Origin: a virus
DNA: 31,095 nucleotides
IMG/VR virus record: IMGVR_UViG_3300042377_000090
Location: 1 to 31,095 of that record
Direction: 5' to 3' (one strand)
In this document: positions 21,952 to 27,260 of the stretch, piece after piece
Layout of the letters: each line of letters begins with the position of its first letter
Position numbering within the stretch: position 1 is the stretch's first letter
The notes under the pieces: generated by a model
Database searches by the model: none
What the model was told of the DNA's origin: nothing
What the model saw: the letters and a program-made list of their open reading frames with translations, nothing else
Program-made: the position numbers and the translations under genes

Positions 21952-22176
21952 ATGAAGACAGCAGTAGAATGGTTAATAGATGAGTTATATAAACAAGGAA
22001 TAAGTTTATACACTCCCGAATTAATTGCAGAAGCCAACAAGTTATTTGAGAATCAGATAAAAGATGCTAATGAAGAGGGGTTTCATTCAGGTCAATCAAT
22101 GGCTCACAATGGAAAGTCTAAATTTGAATCACCAAAAGATTACTATAACAAAACCTTTAAACAACAAGAACAATGA
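21952..22176 (+). CDS. MKTAVEW-type small protein
   Basis: A 74-residue helical protein starting in repeat copy 4 and ending in copy 5. MKTAVEWLIDEL at the start and YYNKTFKQQEQ at the end relate it to the gene at 21226. The middle has GFHSGQSMAHNGK. It is a third member of the family that includes the gene at 17959. Function unknown. Confidence 0.6.
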   Translation: MKTAVEWLIDELYKQGISLYTPELIAEANKLFENQIKDANEEGFHSGQSMAHNGKSKFESPKDYYNKTFKQQEQ

Positions 22177-22526
22177 AGATAGACGTTGATGAGTTCAACC
22201 GAAAAGCAGAACATATTATTGAAACGGTAGTCAAACCACAAGTAGCAAAATACGAATTAAGTAAACAATTAAATAAATATAAAATGGAAAACAAGTTAAA
22301 CACGGGAGCAATCTTCAAAAACACGAACAAGAAAGCGGATAACCACCCCGACTACAAAGGAAAGGTAAACGTAAATGGTAAAGAAATGGAAGTTGCGTTA
22401 TGGGTTAAGCAAGGTAAAGCAGGATCATTCTTTTCTGCAGCATTCTCAGAGCCTTACGTTGCACCTGAGACAATGGAAAGAAGACCAGTAAGTGATGCAA
22501 TGGATGATTCCGACTTACCGTTCTAA
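22173..22526 (+). CDS. SSB-like protein with acidic DDSDLPF tip
   Basis: A 117-residue protein. The core (about residues 38-95) reads LNTGAIFKNTNKKADNHPDY followed by KGKVNVNGKEMEVALWVKQG and FFSAAFSEPY, a short beta-barrel-like pattern resembling DUF736-type small proteins. The last residues, MDDSDLPF, copy the acidic tip by which bacterial SSB recruits its partner proteins. This suggests a single-stranded DNA-binding protein of the phage replication and recombination system. The first 37 residues are a separate helix. An in-frame ATG at 22284 (MENKLNTG) would give the core alone, so two forms may exist. Confidence 0.6.
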   Translation: MKIDVDEFNRKAEHIIETVVKPQVAKYELSKQLNKYKMENKLNTGAIFKNTNKKADNHPDYKGKVNVNGKEMEVALWVKQGKAGSFFSAAFSEPYVAPETMERRPVSDAMDDSDLPF

Positions 22527-22747
22527 TGTACGTTGACGAGGGAGGATTGCGAAAGCAATTAGAGATGTTGCTTCGTACCAAAACACGAAACCAAATTGTG
22601 CAAGAGATAAAGTCAAACACAGGAAGATTCCACCAATACCAAATTGACAAGTTCCTGCAGGGAAAAGACGTTACATTATGTACAGTAGTCAAGCTAGACA
22701 ATTACGTCAGCAGAGAAATCTACTTAAACGATTTAGAGCCACTTTAA
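22526..22747 (+). CDS. Small HTH-like DNA-binding protein
   Basis: A 73-residue protein that shares one base with the previous stop (TAATG). The stretch TRNQIVQEIKSNTG followed by RFHQYQIDKFLQGKDVTLCT and VVKLDNYVSRE fits a Cro/XRE-type helix-turn-helix, in which QIDKFLQGKDVT is the turn and recognition helix. It is the last gene of the early unit, with a terminator across its stop codon. It could be the regulator that binds the palindromes at 13.1-13.4 kb, which is inference. Confidence 0.5.
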   Translation: MYVDEGGLRKQLEMLLRTKTRNQIVQEIKSNTGRFHQYQIDKFLQGKDVTLCTVVKLDNYVSREIYLNDLEPL

Positions 22748-22761
22748 CAGGTGGCTTTTTT
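22737..22761 (+). terminator. Rho-independent terminator ending the early unit
   Basis: A 6 bp perfect stem, AGCCAC (22737-22742) with GTGGCT (22751-22756), an 8-base loop and six T at 22756-22761. It begins inside the last codons of the HTH-like gene and separates early genes from the sigma-terminase unit. Confidence 0.82.
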
Positions 22762-22775
22762 ATTGTTGAAAACTT

Positions 22776-22810
22776 TTTGGCAACGTGATTAGATTTTCAT
22801 CGTAAGTTTG
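22776..22810 (+). promoter_or_regulatory. Promoter-like site before the sigma-like gene
   Basis: TTTG (22776-22779) and TAAGTTTG (22803-22810), spacer 23, lie between a terminator and the ATG at 22826. The -7 match is exact to TAnnTTTG. The location just after a terminator supports a real start. The spacer is at the long end of the range. Confidence 0.55.
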
Positions 22811-22825
22811 ATTAGAAATTAATCA

Positions 22826-23350
22826 ATGGACAAGCTCACATTATTAACTAAGCATCACAAAGATTGGGTCAAGGTAGTCAATAGCTTTGGTGAATACTTT
22901 TTTGCTGATGATATCGTGCAAGAAACATATTTAAAGATTCTTCGTTTAAATCATATAGACAAGATAGTTACGACAACGATTAACAGGAGTATGATGTGGT
23001 TAGTATTAAGAAGCGTTCACATTGACCATTTAAGACTACAGAAACACGATAAGGTAAGTTTAGATTTAATTTATAGTTTAAGCAGCGAGGACTCAATAGA
23101 AAGCCAACAAGCAATAAACAGAATAGACGAACTGATAGAAGAAGAAACAAAGAATTGGCATCACTACGATAAGATGTTATTTGACTTGTACAGAAAAACG
23201 GAGCTATCAATGCGAGAAATAGCAGAAGCAACTAACATACACTACACTTCTATCTTCCATACGTTAAAGAGATGTAAGAAAAGACTACAGGAAGCAGTAG
23301 GAGAAGATTACAGCGATTATTTGAATAAAGATTTTGAACTAATAAAATAA
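22826..23350 (+). CDS. Sigma-70-family-like transcription factor
   Basis: A 174-residue protein with the two domains of a short sigma factor. Residues about 13-75 (WVKVVNSFG, FADDIVQETYLKILRL, then WLVLRSVHIDHLR) resemble region 2. Residues about 117-156 (LYRKTELSMREIAEATNIHY then TSIFHTLKRCKKRLQEA) are a region 4 helix-turn-helix. It has no region 1 or 3, like an ECF factor. It is the first gene of a new unit that leads into the terminase and structural genes, so it probably directs host RNA polymerase to late promoters. No late promoter with a distinct consensus is evident to me. A DNA-binding role without core polymerase binding is the alternative. Confidence 0.7.
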   Translation: MDKLTLLTKHHKDWVKVVNSFGEYFFADDIVQETYLKILRLNHIDKIVTTTINRSMMWLVLRSVHIDHLRLQKHDKVSLDLIYSLSSEDSIESQQAINRIDELIEEETKNWHHYDKMLFDLYRKTELSMREIAEATNIHYTSIFHTLKRCKKRLQEAVGEDYSDYLNKDFELIK

Positions 23351-23352
23351 TT

Positions 23353-23526
23353 ATGAAGCACGTTTTAAAAGTATTAAATACATTTATCGGTCAAAAAAAA
23401 GAAGAAATTGAAAGAAAAGACCAAAAGATAAAAGAACTTTGGAATGAAAACTTTGAGCTAAAAAACGAAGTAAAAGTTCTAAGAAATGATTTAGCTGAAT
23501 TAAGTAAAGAACACTTTAAAAAATAA
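23353..23526 (+). CDS. Small coiled-coil protein
   Basis: A 57-residue protein, nearly all charged helix (KKEEIERKDQKIKELWNENF followed by ELKNEVKVLRNDLAELS), a likely short coiled coil. It starts 3 bases after the sigma-like gene and ends 4 bases before the next ATG. It could act as a partner of the sigma-like factor, but only position suggests that. Confidence 0.55.
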   Translation: MKHVLKVLNTFIGQKKEEIERKDQKIKELWNENFELKNEVKVLRNDLAELSKEHFKK

Positions 23527-23529
23527 ACA

Positions 23530-23901
23530 ATGGAAAAACGAACACCAAGAAAAAAAGCTACAGGTCTAGGTGACACTGTTGAGAATGTATTAGAGGCTAC
23601 AGGGGTGGCTAAAGTTGCCAAATGGATAATGGGTGATGATTGCAATTGCGAAGAACGTAAAGAAAAGCTAAATGCATTGTTTCCTTACAGAACTCCCAAG
23701 TGCCTAACGGAAGACGAACACACTTACTTAACAGAATCACAGGTATTAAACAAACAAACTTTAAAACCAAGTGAGCAGGATGCAATCTTAAAGATTTACA
23801 ATCGTATCTTTGGAATCAGCAGAGAGCCTACTTCTTGTGCTACTTGTTGGTTAGAAATTATCGATAAAATGCAAAAGGTATTTAACGAATACGCTGAGTA
23901 A
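23530..23901 (+). CDS. Conserved-type Cys-containing protein upstream of terminase
   Basis: A 123-residue protein. It begins MEKRTPRKKATGLGDTVENV and continues with CNCEERKEKLNALFPYRTPKCL and CATCW, giving five cysteines (Cys38, Cys40, Cys58, Cys102, Cys105) that may form a zinc site. The GLGDTVE...ATG...CxCxxRKxxLNxLFPY pattern is one I associate with genes just before the terminase in Bacteroidetes phages. Function unknown. It shares one base with the next ATG. Confidence 0.6.
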   Translation: MEKRTPRKKATGLGDTVENVLEATGVAKVAKWIMGDDCNCEERKEKLNALFPYRTPKCLTEDEHTYLTESQVLNKQTLKPSEQDAILKIYNRIFGISREPTSCATCWLEIIDKMQKVFNEYAE

Positions 23902-24089
23902 TGAAATACTATCTTATCGACCACGGAAACCAAATGCTCGAAGCTGCCAATGCAGTAACAGACCTTCTAACAAAGCAAGGATGTCACTACGTAGTTTACT
24001 TAACAGATGCAGATGGATTAATGTGCGTAGAAGAGATAAGCGAGAATGAATTTTTAGACCACTTTAAAAAGAACCAAAAAACGAAATAA
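23901..24089 (+). CDS. Small protein before the small terminase
   Basis: A 62-residue protein (MKYYLIDHGNQMLEAANAVT then DLLTKQGCHYVVYLTDADG), probably an alpha-beta fold. It begins at the last base of the previous stop codon and is followed 3 bases later by the terminase gene. No family recognised. Confidence 0.5.
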   Translation: MKYYLIDHGNQMLEAANAVTDLLTKQGCHYVVYLTDADGLMCVEEISENEFLDHFKKNQKTK

Positions 24090-24092
24090 GAA

Positions 24093-24503
24093 ATGGCAAA
24101 AGTAGGAAGACCAAGAAACCTAGATTCACCAGAACAACTAAGCGAACTATTCGACAAATACAAAGCAGACGTAAAAGCTAATCCAAGAATCAAAAGCGTA
24201 TTCGGAGGAAAGGAATTTGAAGAGAGAGCAGAGCCACTAGAAAGACCTCTAACATTAGAAGGATTTGAATTGTTTTGCTTTGACCAAGTAGGATGCGTTG
24301 AAGATTATTTTAGAAACAAAGATAAAAGATACAACGAATTTACCTCCATCTGTACGCGTATACGAAAAGCAATACGTCAAGACCAAATCGAGGGAGGTAT
24401 GGTAGGACAGTACAATCCATCGATTACACAACGTCTCAACGGCTTAACTGAGAAAGTTGAAAGCACGATTATAACAGAGCAACCATTGTTCCCTGAGGAG
24501 TAA
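24093..24503 (+). CDS. Terminase small subunit-like protein
   Basis: A 136-residue protein directly before the large terminase gene. It starts MAKVGRPRNLDSPEQLSELFDKYK, with PLTLEGFELFCFDQVGCVEDYFRNK and FTSICTRIRKAIRQDQIEGG, and ends with an acidic tail. This is the helical DNA-recognition build of terminase small subunits related to gp3-type DNA-packaging proteins. Its role is to bind the pac or cos site and load the motor. The two genes are separated by 2 bases. Confidence 0.78.
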   Translation: MAKVGRPRNLDSPEQLSELFDKYKADVKANPRIKSVFGGKEFEERAEPLERPLTLEGFELFCFDQVGCVEDYFRNKDKRYNEFTSICTRIRKAIRQDQIEGGMVGQYNPSITQRLNGLTEKVESTIITEQPLFPEE

Positions 24504-24505
24504 GT

Positions 24506-25666
24506 ATGTTTAAAAGAACGACTGCGATTAATAAGATTCTTTCGTTGAAAAAACGAATTAAGATAATTCAAGGAGGAACATCTGCAGGAAAGACATTCGG
24601 AATACTACCTGTGTTAATAGACAAGTGTGCTAAAGAGCCAAACCTAGAAGTTTCTGTTGTAGCTGAATCCATCCCTCATTTAAGAAGGGGAGCTTTAAAG
24701 GACTTTATCAAAGTGATGAGGTGGACAGGACGCTACAACGATGACAGGTTTAACAAGACGTTATTACGTTACGAGTTTGGCAATGGAAGTGTAATAGAGT
24801 TCTTCTCAGCTGATGACGCATCTAAACTCAGAGGAGCAAGAAGAGACATCTTATACATAAACGAATGTAATAACGTAAGCTTTGAAAGTTATAACGAATT
24901 ATCAATAAGAACTAAGCGAGAAGTGTTCTTAGACTTCAATCCTGCAAATGAATTCTGGGTACACAAGGAACTAAAAGACGAACCTGACTCAGACTTTATT
25001 ATCTTAACTTACAAAGACAACGAAGCATTAGACGAATCAATCGTAAGTCAAATAGAAAAGAACCGTGAGAAAGCATCAACGTCATCTTACTGGGCTAATT
25101 GGTGGCGTGTTTACGGACTAGGAGAGATAGGTAGTTTAGAAGGAGTAATCTTTAACAATTGGAAAACGATTGACACGATACCAAGCGATGCCAAGTTGAT
25201 AGGAATAGGACTTGACTTTGGATACACGAACGATCCTACCTCAGCAATCGAAATATACAATTACAACGGACAAAGAATAATCAATGAGATATGTTACCGT
25301 ACAGGAATGGTAAACTCAGACATTGCTAAGATCCTGCCTAACCACGTTACTATTTACGCTGATAGCTCAGAGCCTAAATCAATAGAGGAGATTCGTAGAT
25401 TCGGTAAGATGATTAAAGGAGTAACCAAGGGAGTTGACTCAATCAAGTTTGGAATTGACGTAATGCAACGACAAGAATACTTAGTTACCAGTGCGAGTAC
25501 AAACCTAATCAAAGAACTTAGAAGTTATTGTTGGAGCGTAAAGAAAGACGGAGAGAAAACAAACGTACCTATTGACCATTACAATCACGCTATTGACGCA
25601 TTGAGATATCACGAGATGGAAACACTAGGTTTAAAAAAGAACTATGGACAATACAACATCAGATGA
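24506..25666 (+). CDS. terL: Terminase large subunit
   Basis: A 386-residue DNA packaging motor. The ATPase part has Walker A GGTSAGKT (23-30), Walker B ILYINE (115-120, Glu120) and the coupling motif LDFNPAN (142-148). The nuclease part has an RNase H-like acidic set: Asp238 in GLDFGYTNDP, Asp286 in YADSSEP and Asp364 in HAIDALRYH. The length is near the lower end for large terminases, but both domains are complete. The start at ATG 24506 leaves 17 residues before the motor core. The last 23 bases overlap the next small gene. Confidence 0.92.
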   Translation: MFKRTTAINKILSLKKRIKIIQGGTSAGKTFGILPVLIDKCAKEPNLEVSVVAESIPHLRRGALKDFIKVMRWTGRYNDDRFNKTLLRYEFGNGSVIEFFSADDASKLRGARRDILYINECNNVSFESYNELSIRTKREVFLDFNPANEFWVHKELKDEPDSDFIILTYKDNEALDESIVSQIEKNREKASTSSYWANWWRVYGLGEIGSLEGVIFNNWKTIDTIPSDAKLIGIGLDFGYTNDPTSAIEIYNYNGQRIINEICYRTGMVNSDIAKILPNHVTIYADSSEPKSIEEIRRFGKMIKGVTKGVDSIKFGIDVMQRQEYLVTSASTNLIKELRSYCWSVKKDGEKTNVPIDHYNHAIDALRYHEMETLGLKKNYGQYNIR

Positions 25667-25823
25667 TCTTCCAATGATGAAAAGAGTAGTTGAGGACTAC
25701 ATCTATCAGCGTACAGGAAAACGAATTACAATAGTATTCGATGACGTAATGATGATACGCAGACACTTCCAAATGCTGACTGCAGCCTATGACATTATCC
25801 TAGTGCAACAAAACAAAAATTAA
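25644..25823 (+). CDS. Small protein between terminase and tail genes
   Basis: A 59-residue protein starting inside the terminase gene (MDNTTSDDLPMMKRVVEDYI start). A later Met at residue 11 is also possible. The body is an alpha-beta pattern with TGKRITIVFDDVMMIRRHFQ. No family recognised. It sits in the late operon, and a 14-base leader, ATCGTTTTAAAATT plus ATG, follows before the next gene. Confidence 0.5.
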   Translation: MDNTTSDDLPMMKRVVEDYIYQRTGKRITIVFDDVMMIRRHFQMLTAAYDIILVQQNKN

Positions 25824-25837
25824 ATCGTTTTAAAATT

Positions 25838-26605
25838 ATGAAGTTAGAAATTAACGTACCTTCAAGCCTAAGTGAAATACCACTTAAACATTACCAAGAC
25901 TTCCTAAAAGTTCAGGCAGATTCCAACGATGAGGAATTTGTCGCTCAGAAGATGATTGAAATCTTTTGTGGCATAACTCTCAAGGACGTAGTTAAAATGA
26001 AGCTAACGAGCTTAAATGAGCTAATAGCGCACTTCACACAGTTGTTTTCTGAGAAACCTAAGTTTCAAAATAGGTTTAAAATTACATCAGAAGAAGGAGA
26101 GATTGAATTTGGATTCATTCCAGAATTAGAGCAGATAAGTTTTGGAGAATACGTTGATCTAGAATCGCATCTTACAACTTGGGAAACATATCACAAAGCA
26201 ATGGCAGTTATGTACCGACCAATTATCAAAACACGGAAAGATAAATATGATGTTTTACCCTATGAGCCAAACAAAGACTTTCAGGAGTTAATGAAGTTTG
26301 CACCTTTGGACATAGTTATAGCAAGTAGTGTTTTTTTTTGGAGTTTAGGAAGCGAGTTACTAACGGCTACCCTGAATTATTTGGAGAACGAGATGAAGAA
26401 GAACACGAAGCTTACAACGACTTTTCAGAAACAACTCAATTTGCAAAACGATGGGGATGGTATCAATCAATATATGCAATCGCTCAAGGAGACATTACAA
26501 GATTCGATGAAGTTACCAATTACAAACTTACTAAATGTCTCACCTATCTCGTCTTTGAAAAGCAAAAAACAGACATTGAAAGAAGACAATTTGAACGCAA
26601 TTTAA
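25838..26605 (+). CDS. Probable tail assembly chaperone, zero-frame product (G-like)
   Basis: A 255-residue protein. The first 167 residues (MKLEINVPSSLSEIPLKHYQ start; FIPELEQISFGEYVDLE; FAPLDIVIASSVFF) form a helical domain of the type encoded before tail genes in Bacteroidetes phages. At bases 26331-26339 nine T in a row permit a -1 shift into the frame at 26338-26613. After that point the zero-frame tail is Lys/Thr/Leu/Asn-rich and less protein-like. This resembles the G/GT tail chaperone pair of lambda-like phages, in which a fixed share of ribosomes shifts frame. The identification rests on the frameshift site and the tail operon position, so it is moderate. Confidence 0.62.
   Translation: MKLEINVPSSLSEIPLKHYQDFLKVQADSNDEEFVAQKMIEIFCGITLKDVVKMKLTSLNELIAHFTQLFSEKPKFQNRFKITSEEGEIEFGFIPELEQISFGEYVDLESHLTTWETYHKAMAVMYRPIIKTRKDKYDVLPYEPNKDFQELMKFAPLDIVIASSVFFWSLGSELLTATLNYLENEMKKNTKLTTTFQKQLNLQNDGDGINQYMQSLKETLQDSMKLPITNLLNVSPISSLKSKKQTLKEDNLNAI
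26331..26340 (+). promoter_or_regulatory. Candidate programmed -1 frameshift site
   Basis: The zero frame reads GTT TTT TTT TGG. The nine-T run gives T TTT TTT, a canonical X XXY YYZ slippery heptamer, and a -1 step leads to TTG GAG in the downstream frame. The downstream frame has no ATG start and ends in an ATGA overlap with the next gene, so a shift is the simplest way to express it. Whether a stimulating RNA structure follows is not clear by eye. Confidence 0.72.
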
Positions 26606-26613
26606 AACGATGA
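26338..26613 (+). CDS. Frameshift extension of the tail assembly chaperone (T-like domain)
   Basis: A 91-codon open frame, -1 relative to the previous gene, overlapping its last 268 bases. It has no ATG and only a TTG inside the T-run, so it is probably made as a 258-residue fusion (167 + 91 residues). The sequence is rich in Trp, Tyr and Glu: QFAKRWGWYQSIYAIAQGDI and KLTKCLTYLVFEKQKTDIER. It looks like a genuine domain, and it ends in ATGA with the next start. The same 268 bases therefore appear to encode two proteins, or the zero-frame tail is only a by-product of unshifted ribosomes. Confidence 0.68.
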   Translation: MEFRKRVTNGYPELFGERDEEEHEAYNDFSETTQFAKRWGWYQSIYAIAQGDITRFDEVTNYKLTKCLTYLVFEKQKTDIERRQFERNLKR

Positions 26614-27260
26614 CAGGATTCTACGACATACTAGACAAACTTAAGTGGCACTTTGATAACGATGAGATTGTCAACACGGTAACGCAAGGAGACATCTTTC
26701 AGGTTGATCTTAACAAACAAACTATCTTTCCGTTAACGCACATAATGGTAAACAGTTCTACGTTATCAGATAACACGCAGACGTTTAATGTTTCAGTGAT
26801 TGCTATGGATATTGTAGACGTATCAAAAGCAGAACCACTTAATAACTTTGAAGACCGTGATAATGAACTAGATGTATTAAATACTCAGCATCACGTCTTA
26901 AATAGATGTTACCAACAAATGCTTCACGGTAATCTTTGGGATCAGCAATTCGTAGTAGAAACAGACCCTACGTTAGAACCATTTACAGAAAGATTCGAGA
27001 ACTTACTTGCAGGTTGGACGATGACATTCGATGTTACTGTTCCTAATGACATGACGATTTGCGACACAGGAAGCTATGCTCCTTACTGCTCACCTTCATA
27101 CGTTGTAAACACGAACGGAAGTTACTCAGCAACTATTCAGAGTGGAGAAACTCTTACGTTACCTGACACGACATTGAATCTACAAATAGACGGAACACAA
27201 GTAGCGACATCAACATTTGCAACTTTAAGCAATCAACTTATAAATTTAGTATGGCAATAG
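26610..27260 (+). CDS. Tail completion-like structural protein
   Basis: A 216-residue protein with an alpha-beta first part (MTGFYDILDKLKWHFDNDEI; FNVSVIAMDIVDVSKAEPLN; LNTQHHVLNRCYQQMLHGNL) and a C-terminal beta-rich domain from about residue 160 (NGSYSATIQSGETLTLPDTT). It matches the type of protein found between chaperone and fibre genes in Bacteroidetes phages and may cap the tail or join it to the connector. No motif gives the exact role. ATGA overlap before, 10-base overlap with the fibre gene after. Confidence 0.55.
   Translation: MTGFYDILDKLKWHFDNDEIVNTVTQGDIFQVDLNKQTIFPLTHIMVNSSTLSDNTQTFNVSVIAMDIVDVSKAEPLNNFEDRDNELDVLNTQHHVLNRCYQQMLHGNLWDQQFVVETDPTLEPFTERFENLLAGWTMTFDVTVPNDMTICDTGSYAPYCSPSYVVNTNGSYSATIQSGETLTLPDTTLNLQIDGTQVATSTFATLSNQLINLVWQ

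Larger units (their letters stand above)
21095..22177 (+). repeat. Five copies of a start-codon linker repeat
   Basis: AAACAACAAGAACAATGAA occurs without a mismatch at 21095-21113, 21212-21230, 21686-21704, 21938-21956 and 22159-22177, each time preceded by T. In every copy the ATG near the end is the start codon of a gene (21109, 21226, 21700, 21952, 22173). In copies 1, 3 and 5 the repeat also encodes the end of the upstream frame (KQQEQ, stop TGA). In copies 2 and 4 the upstream gene stops at the TAA in the first bases of the repeat. A degenerate copy precedes the gene at 21536. Conservation at the base level, in different frame settings, suggests a ribosome-loading or recombination function. 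Confidence 0.88.
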
